From RGIG529 sp050950425 (lineage in GTDB: Bacteria; Bacillota; Clostridia; Oscillospirales; Oscillospiraceae), in the NCBI GenBank assembly GCA_050950425.1, contig JBMNHO010000002.1:1116001-1180000 (forward strand): a stretch of DNA of 64,000 nt, given 5' to 3'. Positions 18,435-25,874 of this stretch are shown in pieces. Each line of letters starts with the position of its first letter. Position 1 is the stretch's first letter. Below the pieces are notes generated by a model that saw only the letters and a program-made list of their open reading frames with translations, searched no databases and had not been told where the DNA came from. Both the position numbers and the translations under genes were made by a program.

Positions 18435-18467
18435 CGGTTTAAATTCGGTTCAAATGCGGTTTTATCC
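18435..18467 (+). repeat. Three phased 11-bp repeats in the rpmH leader
   Basis: CGGTTTAAATT, CGGTTCAAATG and CGGTTTTATCC follow each other without gaps, one per helical turn, between the rpmH promoter and its start codon. CGGTT is invariant. They could be a protein-binding array or chance; no known operator matches. Confidence 0.5.
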
Positions 18468-18514
18468 GGGTTTGCCGCAATAGTGCATACGATTTAACAT
18501 GGGAGGTGTGACAG

Positions 18515-18649
18515 ATGCTGCGCACATATCAGCCGAAAAAACGCCAGCGCTCCAGAGAGCATGGCTTTCGCAAAAGAATGGCTACCAGAAACGGACGTCA
18601 GATTTTGGCCCGCAGACGTTCCAAGGGAAGAGCCCGTCTGACCCACTAA
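18515..18649 (+). CDS. rpmH: 50S ribosomal protein L34
   Basis: The 44-residue basic protein MLRTYQPKKRQRSREHGFRK continues with the universal L34 core RMATRNGRQILARRRSKGRA and ends RLTH. It is a structural component of the large ribosomal subunit. A GGGAGGTG ribosome-binding site precedes the ATG. First gene of the rpmH-rnpA-yidD-yidC-jag operon, expressed from the consensus promoter at 18333-18362. Confidence 0.98.
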   Translation: MLRTYQPKKRQRSREHGFRKRMATRNGRQILARRRSKGRARLTH

Positions 18650-18767
18650 TCCGTTTCCGTTGTCGGCGGGGCGGCCCAGCTGCGGCCCCGCCGCAGAAGC
18701 GTTTTTGCGGGTTTGATCTTCGGGCGAAGGCGAAGTGACCGGAAACAAGAAAAACGAGGTCTTACAA

Positions 18768-19115
18768 TTGGAGTATTCACAGTCTCTCAAAAAGAACCAC
18801 GAGTTTCGCAGGCTGTACGCCAGAGGGAAAAGCGCGGTTTCGCCCATTTTGGTTCTTTATTGCAGAAAAAACGGGCGGAGCGTGAACCGGGTTGGCATTA
18901 CAGTCGGCGGAAAAGTAGGCAACGCGGTCAAGCGCAACTGGGTTCGCCGCCGCCTGCGGGAGTGTTACCGGGTCAACGAAGGACGCTTTGCTGTCGGATA
19001 TGATTTGATCCTGGTGGCGCGGGTGCGCACGGGATTTGCGAAATACCGGCAGATGGAAGAGCATTTGCTGCGCCTTTCCGGGCGCCTGGGTCTTTTGAAG
19101 CGGGAGGGCGCATGA
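18768..19115 (+). CDS. rnpA: Ribonuclease P protein component
   Basis: RnpA is the protein cofactor of the RNase P ribozyme that matures tRNA 5' ends. The core SLKKNHEFRRLYARGKSAVS and the RNR-type motif GGKVGNAVKRNWVRRRLREC are unmistakable. Start choice: a TTG at 18768 gives MEYSQSLKKNHEF, matching family N-termini and length (115 residues), with GAGG 9 bases upstream; an in-frame GTG at 18735 would add 11 residues. The 3' end overlaps yidD by 4 bases. Confidence 0.95.
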   Translation: MEYSQSLKKNHEFRRLYARGKSAVSPILVLYCRKNGRSVNRVGITVGGKVGNAVKRNWVRRRLRECYRVNEGRFAVGYDLILVARVRTGFAKYRQMEEHLLRLSGRLGLLKREGA

Positions 19116-19321
19116 AAAAAATACTGTTGGCGCTCATTTCATTTTATCGCAGGGAGATATCCCCCGGAAGGCCCCCCTGCTGCCGGTTTATGCCCACCTG
19201 CTCTGCATATGCGCTGGAGGCGATTGAACGGCACGGCGCCCTCAAGGGAGGGTTTCTCGCCCTGCGGCGGGTTTTGAAATGCCATCCGTTTCACAAAGGG
19301 GGATATGACCCGGTACCATAA
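19112..19321 (+). CDS. yidD: Membrane protein insertion efficiency factor YidD
   Basis: YidD is a small membrane-associated helper for YidC-dependent insertion. The 69-residue product has the complete family pattern: ISFYRREISPGRPPCCRFMP, TCSAYALEAIERHGALKG, and CHPFHKGGYDPVP at the end, including the conserved Cys residues. The ATG overlaps the rnpA stop. Confidence 0.96.
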   Translation: MKKILLALISFYRREISPGRPPCCRFMPTCSAYALEAIERHGALKGGFLALRRVLKCHPFHKGGYDPVP

Positions 19322-19342
19322 GAATCGATAGGGAGGCTGTCT

Positions 19343-20503
19343 ATGGGTATATTTAATACGCTTATTACCACGCCCTTTTCCTGGGTTCTGTTGACCCTGT
19401 ATAATTTTTGCCGCAGCTATGGACTGGCGCTGATTTTATTCTCGCTGATCATCAAGCTGATTTTACTGCCCTTCTCCATGAAGAGCAAGAAAAACATGGT
19501 GAAAATGGGGCGGCTGAATCCAAAGCTGAAGGCTCTGGAAAAGCAATATAAAAACGACCGAGAAAAATACGCGGAAGAGACACAAAAGCTGTACAAGCGA
19601 TATGGCGTCAACCCCATGAGCGGCTGCCTGTGGGGCCTTTTGCCCCTTCCCATTATGCTGGGTTTGTACGGCGTGGTTCGCCAGCCCCTCACCAATTTGA
19701 TGAAGCTGACGGCGGAGCAGATCAGCACTGTGGTCGCCACGCTCACTTCTTTGGGGGTCACGGTGGGAGACGCGAACTCCGCCTATGGCCAGATTGCAGT
19801 GGCACAGCAGATTTCCAGCCATCTGCCGGAGGTGCAGGCTGTGGTACCCCAGGTTTTTTCCATCAACTATCATTTCCTGGGAATTGATTTATCCGCCCAG
19901 CCGAGTCTGGATTTTCTGACGTCCGGCACATGGACCTGGGCCGCCATCGGCCTGTTTCTGCTGCCCATCATCTCCGGCGTCGCTTCCTTTTTCTCCATGC
20001 GGGTGGCAACGAAAACGAACGCGGTGCGGGGAGAGGACGGCGAGCCGTCCGCCGCGGAAAAGACGAACCAGAAAATGAGCTTCTTTATGCCCCTGATCTC
20101 TGTTTACATCGGCTTTGTTATGCCGGCGGGCCTGTGCGTTTACTGGATTATGAACAGCGTATTCGGCATCGTCCAGGAAGTGATTTTGAGCAAAATCATC
20201 GGGAAAAAGCTGGATACGGAAGAAGAAGCCAGACAAGAACAGGAAGCCATTGAGCAGGCGGAGGAAAAGAAAAAAAGAGCGGAAGCCGCCGCCCGAAAAT
20301 ATACCGGCAAAGGACAAAAGCAAAAGACGAAGCGGGAAGCGACCCACGAAAAAGGCAAGATCGACGACAGGCCGTATGCCCGGGGTCGTTCCTACAGTTC
20401 GGAGCGGTTTGAAGAAGACATGCCGGACGCAAGTCCGTCGGAAGCAAATCCGCCGGAGCCGCCGACGGTGGCAGAGGAAGAACATCCGCCGCAAAACGAT
20501 TAG
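19343..20503 (+). CDS. yidC: YidC/Oxa1 family membrane protein insertase
   Basis: YidC inserts proteins into the cytoplasmic membrane alone or with SecYEG. The 386-residue protein has hydrophobic helices at about 20-45, 90-110, 195-215 and 235-265, with the family cytoplasmic hairpin between the first two (MKSKKNMVKMGRLNPKLKAL ... YGVNPMSGCLWGLLPLP). No lipoprotein signal is seen at the N-terminus. The C-terminal 100 residues are a highly charged tail rich in Lys, Glu and Pro, longer than in Bacillus. Ribosome-binding site AGGGAGG. Confidence 0.96.
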   Translation: MGIFNTLITTPFSWVLLTLYNFCRSYGLALILFSLIIKLILLPFSMKSKKNMVKMGRLNPKLKALEKQYKNDREKYAEETQKLYKRYGVNPMSGCLWGLLPLPIMLGLYGVVRQPLTNLMKLTAEQISTVVATLTSLGVTVGDANSAYGQIAVAQQISSHLPEVQAVVPQVFSINYHFLGIDLSAQPSLDFLTSGTWTWAAIGLFLLPIISGVASFFSMRVATKTNAVRGEDGEPSAAEKTNQKMSFFMPLISVYIGFVMPAGLCVYWIMNSVFGIVQEVILSKIIGKKLDTEEEARQEQEAIEQAEEKKKRAEAAARKYTGKGQKQKTKREATHEKGKIDDRPYARGRSYSSERFEEDMPDASPSEANPPEPPTVAEEEHPPQND

Positions 20504-20518
20504 ATAGGAGAGCGCCTT

Positions 20519-21187
20519 ATGAATCACTGGATCGAAGTGACCGGGAAAACAGAAGAGGAAGCCATCGCCGCAGCGCTCGCGCAATTGGGGCTGGGACGGG
20601 ACGAAGTTTCGGTGGAGCTTTTGGAACGGGCAAAATCCGGGTTTCTTGGCATTGGGGGGTCCCCCGCGAAGATCCGGGTGGCATACACGGTGGAGCAAAG
20701 CCGAAAGGAAAAGGTAGAAGCCTTTTTGAACGGGCTTTTGGAACGGCTCCAGTCTGACGCGGTTGCAAACGTGGAGGAGACGCCCGAGGGGAACTACAAG
20801 GTGGTGCTGGAAGGGTCGCACCTGGGCGCGCTGATCGGCCGCCGGGGGGAAACGCTGGACGCCATTCAGCAGATCACCAATTATGCCGTGAATCGGGGCG
20901 AGGAAACCAGGGTTAAAATTCACATTGATGCGGAGCATTATCGCCAAAAACGGGAAGAGTCCCTCCAGCGGCTGGCGGCGAAGGTGGCGGACAAGGTCGT
21001 GAAATACCGGAAAAACGTCATGCTGGAGCCGATGAACGCCTACGAGCGCCATGTGATCCACACGGCGCTTCAGGATTGGGACAGCATTACCACGTACTCC
21101 ACCGGGAGCGAGCCCAACCGCCGCATTGTCGTGGCCCTTGGCAAGGACGGCGCCCGGACGGAGCGGACGGGCCGCACAGACCGGTAA
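20519..21187 (+). CDS. jag: RNA-binding protein Jag/KhpB
   Basis: Jag (KhpB, EloR) is a cytoplasmic RNA-binding protein linked to cell elongation. The 222-residue product has the Jag_N domain (1-50, WIEVTGKTEEEAIAAALAQL ... KSGFLGIGG), a KH domain with the GRRGETLDAIQ loop (about 100-150) and an R3H domain (about 155-210, EPMNAYERHVIHTALQ). It follows yidC by 15 bases. In most Firmicutes mnmE follows; here the operon ends and a tRNA gene follows. Confidence 0.96.
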   Translation: MNHWIEVTGKTEEEAIAAALAQLGLGRDEVSVELLERAKSGFLGIGGSPAKIRVAYTVEQSRKEKVEAFLNGLLERLQSDAVANVEETPEGNYKVVLEGSHLGALIGRRGETLDAIQQITNYAVNRGEETRVKIHIDAEHYRQKREESLQRLAAKVADKVVKYRKNVMLEPMNAYERHVIHTALQDWDSITTYSTGSEPNRRIVVALGKDGARTERTGRTDR

Positions 21188-21588
21188 GCGGGCGGGAAGA
21201 GGCGCTCTTTCCTCGCAAATGCCGCCTCCGGCTTCGGAAGGGAGCGCAGCAAACGACACAAAAGGGCCGGCGCCGGCCCTCTTCGCGCCCCCGTCTGTTC
21301 GCTCCGGAGGGCGGGGCGCTTGCCTTGAGGGGGGCGCTTTGCTTGGAAGCGGGGCGTTTCTTTGGCGGTTGTTCGCGGTTCCGGCCCGCGGCGCCAGTTC
21401 CCTTTGGGCGCCCTGGGGGCGAACGGCGGCGGGCAGGATTTGGGTTTGTAAATGAGCAAGCGCCAGTTCCCTTTGGGCGCCCCGGGGGCGAACGGAGAAG
21501 CGGCCAAGGCGAAGGGAACCGCGAAAAAAAGGTTGACAAACGGCAGATTTTCCGGTAAGATAAAAAACGGCCTTGTCAGGCCGGGTAA
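21188..21588. other. G+C-rich intergenic region
   Basis: Four hundred bases between jag and tRNA-Val. It contains an 18-bp perfect palindrome (21263-21280, AGGGCCGGCGCCGGCCCT) that may act as a weak terminator for jag, and a pair of 36-bp direct repeats (21391-21495). Open frames here have no protein-like character. A possible tRNA promoter is TTGACA at 21533-21538 with TAAGAT 17 bases later. Confidence 0.5.
21391..21495 (+). repeat. Two 36-bp direct repeats
   Basis: The 36-base sequence starting GCGCCAGTTCCCTTTGGGCG occurs at 21391-21426 and 21460-21495 with one mismatch, spaced by 33 bases. Each copy ends GGGGGCGAACGG. No coding function is evident. Confidence 0.85.
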
Positions 21589-21664
21589 GGACGATTAGCT
21601 CAGCTGGTAGAGCATCCGCTTGACGTGCGGAGGGTCAGCGGTTCAAGTCCGTTATCGTCCACCA
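21589..21664 (+). tRNA. tRNA-Val (GAC)
   Basis: Complete cloverleaf: acceptor GGACGAT/ATCGTCC, D-loop AGCTCAGCTGGTAGAGC, anticodon loop TTGACGT with anticodon GAC, T-loop GGTTCAAGTCC and an encoded CCA end. A terminator follows at once. Confidence 0.97.
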
Positions 21665-21698
21665 AAAAAGACACGCTGTTTGGCGTGTCTTTTTTTCG
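21664..21698 (+). terminator. Terminator of tRNA-Val
   Basis: AAGACACGC and GCGTGTCTT form a stem around TGTTTG, followed by seven T residues. Confidence 0.9.
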
Positions 21699-21874
21699 TA
21701 CTTGTATTCATATTCGTCTCTTTATGATGCCTTGTGTTTTACCAAAGCCGGGGGCCTGCCGGGGCCTTGCGCCAAAGGGGCGAAAGCGCGTCCTCTGTCG
21801 CCGGCTGCGGGGCGGAACAAGCCCGTGCTTTCACATATGGCCTTTGGGGGGCCGGCAGCGCCCGCAACCCGCCG

Positions 21875-22750
21875 TCAAAGGGCAGGAGACAGGCCGGAAG
21901 GGGGCAGCCGGTTGAAGAAAAAAGCGCCCACCCCGCCGATGCCTAGATGGACACCCAAAACCGCGCCGATTTCCTCCGTGAGAAAATGGCAGTCCGGCAG
22001 CCGGGCCCGAAGCAGCCCCTGCAAAGCGGCGGCGGCGGCGGGGTCGTCCGCGTGGGTGATGCCGATGGTCTGAGAAAGGCAGCGCCGGGCCCGCTCCGCC
22101 ACAATGTCCGCCACCCGCTCCATGGCGTTTCGCGCGCCCCGCACCTTTTGGATGACCTCCATGGCGCCGTCTCGTACGTCCAGGATGGGCTTGATGTGCA
22201 GCAGGCTCGCCGTGAGCCCCATCACTTTGGAAATGCGCCCGCCCCGGATCATCCACTGCAGGTCGGACACCATAAAAACATGCTCCACATGCCGGATTAA
22301 AAACTGACACAGGGCCACCACGTCGTCAAAAGGCCGGCCCTTGGCGGCGGCCCGGGCGGCGGCCATGGCGATCAGCCCCGTGGCGAAGGAGCCGCCTTTC
22401 GCGTCCAGCGCCACCAGCTTTTGAGCGGGAAACTCCTCTTGCAGCGCCTGCACCGCCGCCGCGACCGACAGATACGTGCCGGACATTTTGGCGGAGAAGA
22501 TCAGGCAAAGCAAGTCCTCTCCCGCCTGAACAAGGGGACGAAGGGCCTCTTCGGCCTCCGACGGATTCACTTGGGATGTTTTGGGCATAACACCCCGGCG
22601 CATCAGGGCATAGACCTCGCTGGTGGAAATGGAGACGCGGTCCAGGTACTCGTTCCCTTCTGCCGTCACGTGGAGAGGAAGCACAGAGATCCCATATTGC
22701 GCGAGAAAGGAAGAGGGAATGTCACAGGTGCTGTCAATAACAAGCCTCAT
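21875..22750 (-). CDS. DegV family fatty-acid-binding protein (FakB type)
   Basis: DegV proteins bind a fatty acid and, as FakB, present it to the kinase FakA for phosphorylation. From the ATG at 22750 (AAAGGAGG upstream) the 291-residue protein starts MRLVIDSTCDIPSSFLAQYG, with the TSQVNPSEAEEAL loop, a FSAKMSGTYLSV lipid-binding segment and RGGRISKVMG later. A FakA/YloV-type kinase is encoded at 47.5 kb in this window, which could be its partner. Monocistronic by position. Confidence 0.92.
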   Translation of the reverse strand: MRLVIDSTCDIPSSFLAQYGISVLPLHVTAEGNEYLDRVSISTSEVYALMRRGVMPKTSQVNPSEAEEALRPLVQAGEDLLCLIFSAKMSGTYLSVAAAVQALQEEFPAQKLVALDAKGGSFATGLIAMAAARAAAKGRPFDDVVALCQFLIRHVEHVFMVSDLQWMIRGGRISKVMGLTASLLHIKPILDVRDGAMEVIQKVRGARNAMERVADIVAERARRCLSQTIGITHADDPAAAAALQGLLRARLPDCHFLTEEIGAVLGVHLGIGGVGAFFFNRLPPSGLSPAL

Positions 22751-22893
22751 CAAAAGGCCTCCTTTTTCGTTTGTATATTGGCGCGATGGTATCCAAATGA
22801 TATCACAGGGGGCCTGTTTCCGCAAGGATCCTCTTTTGACAAGGGGGTCGGAAAACTTTTTTCAATTGTTTTTTCATTTGTTTTTTCATTTGG

Positions 22894-22922
22894 TTGAAAT
22901 TTTGGGAGAAACAGTATATACT
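22894..22922 (+). promoter_or_regulatory. Predicted promoter of the small membrane gene
   Basis: TTGAAA (22894-22899), 17-base spacer, TATACT (22917-22922), about 50 bases before the start codon at 22972. Immediately upstream the 12-base sequence TTTTTTCATTTG occurs twice in tandem. Confidence 0.65.
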
Positions 22923-22971
22923 ATATCCTATAACATGCGTTCCATTTCAGATTATGACAGGAGGACAAACG

Positions 22972-23169
22972 ATGAAGACGCTGAAAATGGTGTTGTCTTT
23001 GGCCGCGGTGGTATTGTCCGTGGGCGCAATCGTCTGCGCGACGGTGGCATTTTGGGACAACTTGGCGGAGCTGTGCGCCTGCGCGAAGGAGAGGCTGACC
23101 AAACGGGGAAGCGCCTGTTGCGACTATGCCGACGACGACGGGTTCTCTGATTTTGTAGACGTGGAATAA
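22972..23169 (+). CDS. Small single-pass membrane protein, unknown
   Basis: A 65-residue product with its own promoter and a strong AGGAGG site before the ATG. It has an N-terminal hydrophobic helix (about 5-27, MVLSLAAVVLSVGAIVCATV), then a short basic stretch with two Cys, then an acidic tail CCDYADDDGFSDFVDVE. I do not recognise a family. The layout suggests a membrane-anchored protein with an exposed acidic, cysteine-containing end. The zinc-ribbon gene follows 63 bases after a possible hairpin. Confidence 0.65.
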   Translation: MKTLKMVLSLAAVVLSVGAIVCATVAFWDNLAELCACAKERLTKRGSACCDYADDDGFSDFVDVE

Positions 23170-23232
23170 ACCTGCGGAAGACGCCCCTTCTTTCATGAAA
23201 GGGCGTCCTTCGTTTCAAAAGGAGGAATTGCG

Positions 23233-23445
23233 ATGGAACAAAAACAATATGTTTGCCCCAAATGCGGGTGTCAGCGCTTTGTACATGACCAGTTTCAGGC
23301 CACCGGCGGGAACTTCGCGAAAATTTTTGACGTGCAAAACAAGAAATTTGTCACCATCTCCTGCGTGGACTGCGGGTATACCGAGCTGTACCGCGCCCAG
23401 ACCTCGACGGGGTGGAACGTGCTGGATTTCTTGGTCGGCGGATAA
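23233..23445 (+). CDS. Zinc-ribbon nucleic-acid-binding protein (YpzJ/COG3478)
   Basis: The 70-residue protein has CPKCGCQRF and, 30 residues later, CVDCGYTELYRA, giving a four-cysteine zinc ribbon with the conserved NKKFVTISC lead-in of COG3478. Family members are annotated as nucleic-acid-binding but without defined function. AAAGGAGGAA precedes the ATG. It is followed after 18 bases by a membrane protein gene and probably shares its transcript. Confidence 0.85.
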   Translation: MEQKQYVCPKCGCQRFVHDQFQATGGNFAKIFDVQNKKFVTISCVDCGYTELYRAQTSTGWNVLDFLVGG

Positions 23446-23463
23446 CGGAGGGGAAAAGACACC

Positions 23464-23844
23464 ATGGGAAAGGCCGTTTTTCGCATCCTCCGGCGGATGC
23501 TGGGGCTTTGCATTCTTTTGGCCGGGCTGGTTTACGGCAGGGGGGCCGTCCGTTCCCTTTCGGAAAAAGGGCTGCCCCTTTTGACGCATGACGTGCTCAA
23601 TGGGCTTTTGTGGTTTCTGTTTGGCGCGCTGCTGCCCTTTTTCACCGGGGGGCGCAGGGCGCGCTTTGCCTTGACGGCGGAGCCTTTTGTCTGCTGCGTG
23701 CTTTGCGTCGGGCTGGCGTGGGTCGTTTGGGCCGCGCCGGCGTGGCTGCCCCGGTTTTTATGGGGGCAGGCCGGGCTGCTGCAGGGGTGCCTGCTGTTTT
23801 CCGGCGGCATGTTTTTCAACCGGGCGGTGTTCCGTGTCCGGTGA
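23464..23844 (+). CDS. Integral membrane protein, unknown
   Basis: A 126-residue protein with about four hydrophobic segments (MLGLCILLAGLVYG, VLNGLLWFLFGALLPFF, VCCVLCVGLAWVVWAA, LLQGCLLFSGGMFF) and positively charged short loops (RILRR, GGRRARF). No domain recognised. It closes the small operon starting at the zinc-ribbon gene and ends just before a strong bidirectional terminator. The start ATG at 23464 lies shortly after a GGAGGGG site. Confidence 0.7.
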   Translation: MGKAVFRILRRMLGLCILLAGLVYGRGAVRSLSEKGLPLLTHDVLNGLLWFLFGALLPFFTGGRRARFALTAEPFVCCVLCVGLAWVVWAAPAWLPRFLWGQAGLLQGCLLFSGGMFFNRAVFRVR

Positions 23845-23858
23845 ATTTTGCGCGTTCG

Positions 23859-23904
23859 AAAAGACAGGGGGCGCAGTCCCGTTGGGCTGCGCCCCCTGTC
23901 TTTT
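23859..23904. terminator. Bidirectional terminator
   Basis: A perfect 18-bp stem: AAAAGACAGGGGGCGCAG (23859-23876) with its complement at 23887-23904, ten-base loop. A and T runs at both ends allow termination of the converging 23464 gene and the CDF gene. Confidence 0.92.
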
Positions 23905-23915
23905 GGAGGGGGGAG

Positions 23916-25088
23916 CTAAGAAGGGGGAGCGGGGATCTGGTCCACAGAGATCACCGCTTCATAGGTGGGGTCCAAAGCGTGGATCACCTTCCGGATGGAG
24001 GCGATGATCTGCTTGTCGCTCCGGCACAGGTGAGGAGGCACCGCCACTTCAAAAATCAGCTTCGTATGGGCGGAGCTCCGGGTCATCCGAAAATCATGAA
24101 TGGAGACCGAGGGGTCGATGAGCTGCACCAAAGCGGCGATTTTTTTCCGCATTTCGTTCGCTTCCCGGTTGTCTGTCACGATGGGATCCATATGGATCAC
24201 GGCGTCGCAGCCAAGCTGGGTTTTCAGCGCCCGTTCAGCCCTGTCGATGTCCTCATGGAGGTCTATAATATTGCCCGTTTCCGACACCTCGGCGTGGAGA
24301 GAGACCATGCAGCGGCCGGGGCCGTAATCATGCACGATCAAGTCATGCACCCCGGAGATGCCGGGCTGTTGCAGCACCGTTTCTTCAATCTGCCGCACCA
24401 GAGAAGGGTCCGGCGGCTGACCCAGCAGGGGGTCAAGCGTGTCTTTGGCGGAGACAATGCCTGTATAGACGATAAACAGGGCGACGGCGATGCCGAAATA
24501 GCCGTCTAAATATACATGGGTGAAATGCTCCAGCAGGGAAGCGGCCAGCACCGCGCCGGTGGCGGCCGCGTCGCTGAGACTGTCTTTGGAAACGGCCAAA
24601 AGGGCGGCGGAGCCGCCGGCCTTGCTCAGCGCACGGTTAAACGCGAACATGCAAAGCTTCACGCAGATGGATACGGACAAAATCACAACGGAGAGCCAGC
24701 GAAATTCCGGCAGGACGGGGGAGAACACTTTTTCAGCCGAGGACTTCAAAAGCTCGATCCCCACAAGCAAAATGGCCACGGAGACAAACAGGCCGGACAA
24801 ATATTCCACCCGCCCGTGGCCAAAGGGGTGGGACGCGTCCGGCTTTTGCCCGGCGATGCGAAAGCACACAAGGGTGACGAAGGAGGAGCCCGCGTCAGAC
24901 AGGTTGTTCAGCGCGTCCGCCGTGATGGAGACGGAGCCTGTCAGCTGCCCCATAAGAAACTTTCCGCCGAAGAGCAACGCGTTTAAAGCAATGCCCACGG
25001 CGCCGCTGATGATGCCGAGGCGCCGATGGGCCTTGGGGCGTTCGAGGGGGTCTTGGGGCAGCAAGCGGCTGACAAATCGTGTGATCAT
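23916..25088 (-). CDS. Cation diffusion facilitator transporter
   Basis: CDF proteins exchange divalent metals (Zn, Mn, Fe, Co) for protons across the membrane. From the ATG at 25088 the 390-residue protein has the family core: helices beginning RLGIISGAVGIALNALLFGG, the metal site SITADALNNLSDAGSS, the HPFGHGRVEYL loop, a second site SKDSLSDAAATG, and a C-terminal cytoplasmic domain with HDLIVHDYGPGRCMVSLHAE. A GAGGT ribosome-binding site precedes this ATG. As written the frame is open into the upstream DUF4342 gene, but that is best explained by a one-base deletion near 25141. Confidence 0.92.
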   Translation of the reverse strand: MITRFVSRLLPQDPLERPKAHRRLGIISGAVGIALNALLFGGKFLMGQLTGSVSITADALNNLSDAGSSFVTLVCFRIAGQKPDASHPFGHGRVEYLSGLFVSVAILLVGIELLKSSAEKVFSPVLPEFRWLSVVILSVSICVKLCMFAFNRALSKAGGSAALLAVSKDSLSDAAATGAVLAASLLEHFTHVYLDGYFGIAVALFIVYTGIVSAKDTLDPLLGQPPDPSLVRQIEETVLQQPGISGVHDLIVHDYGPGRCMVSLHAEVSETGNIIDLHEDIDRAERALKTQLGCDAVIHMDPIVTDNREANEMRKKIAALVQLIDPSVSIHDFRMTRSSAHTKLIFEVAVPPHLCRSDKQIIASIRKVIHALDPTYEAVISVDQIPAPPS

Positions 25089-25110
25089 GCAAAACCTCAC
25101 AGTTTCTGGG

Positions 25111-25673
25111 TCAGCCTCTTTCGATGCGGTAAGAATACCCCATAAAAGGCCGACAATGAAGGCGAAGGGCAAAGCCCAGAAGGAAACCAGCAAAACAACG
25201 AGACAGACCAAAAAAGGGAGGGAGAACACAAGGCGCCCTTGCCGGTAGACAGAAAAACGAGTGGCAGCGCTCCACTGAAACAGCCGGCCCAGCAAAGCAA
25301 ACAGGCCGCTTAGAACGCCGGAGGCCTCCCCCTCCCAGACGGGGGGCATATCCGGCGGCGGGGTGCGGCGCTCCCACTGGGTGTTCCATTGGCCCTTTGT
25401 CTGCCCCTCTCGGGTTTGTTCCTCCTGCCCTGTATGTTCCCGATTTGTGCGCTCCTGTCGGGGTTCTTCTTCCCGGCGCGCTTTCTTCCTCTGGCGGGGG
25501 TTTTCTTCCCAGGGGGTGTCCTGCCGAGCGCCGCCGGCGTCCTTTTTGCGCTGCTGATACAGGGAAATGGCGGCGGAAAGATCTCCGTCGGTTTCCAACA
25601 GGGCCGCTTTGGCCTCTGCAAACGTAGCGCCGGTCTGCTTGCGCATGGCTTCGATTTTTCCAAGTGTGATCAT
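25111..25673 (-). CDS. DUF4342 protein with N-terminal UBA-like domain (frameshifted)
   Basis: From the ATG at 25673 the product starts MITLGKIEAMRKQTGATFAE with a UBA-like helix bundle (1-45), then a long Arg/Glu/Gln-rich disordered stretch (about 50-125), then the DUF4342 membrane part RFSVYRQGRLVFSLPFLVCL. One added T in the run CCTTTTATGG near 25141 makes the end read GLFMGYSYRIERG and stop at 25111, as expected for the family; without it the frame fuses to the CDF gene. Function of DUF4342 is unknown. Two-gene order with the CDF gene, 22 bases apart. Confidence 0.75.
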
Positions 25674-25809
25674 ATCTTGTTCTCTTCCTGTGTGTGACAC
25701 GGCTGAAAATAGGCCAAAATTTTGAGTTTCATTGTAGCATATTTTCCGCATTCTGTAAATGAAAAACCCGGTACCGCGGAAAAATAGGATGGTATCCCGG
25801 CTTGTTTTG

Positions 25810-25818
25810 TGGTACAAT
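25810..25818 (+). promoter_or_regulatory. Possible extended -10 promoter
   Basis: TGGTACAAT fits an extended -10 element (TG, one base, TACAAT at 25813-25818) about 55 bases before the adenosyltransferase start. No convincing -35. Confidence 0.4.
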
Positions 25819-25874
25819 ATTTTTCGATTCATCACAACGATTCATCACAAAGAACGGTTTGAAGGAAGGGTTTT

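Larger units (their letters stand above)
18058..18514. other. Divergent intergenic region, strand-flip point
   Basis: About 450 bases without a gene separate the minus-strand NYN gene from plus-strand rpmH. The only features I can support are the rpmH promoter (18333-18362), an 11-bp phased repeat (18435-18467) and A+T-rich runs. I saw no cluster of GTTTCCACA-type DnaA boxes here. Confidence 0.6.

Noticed and set aside
19889..21259. 456-codon minus-strand frame opposite yidC and jag
   Set aside because: Arg/Pro/Leu-rich shadow of two conserved plus-strand genes.
25765..25785. T-box-like GGTACCGCG
   Set aside because: No specifier stem, no terminator, not upstream of an amino-acid gene.
23916..25835. 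Single 639-residue UBA-DUF4342-CDF fusion protein
   Set aside because: One-base T-run deletion explains it; natural stop, ribosome-binding site and start lie at the junction.
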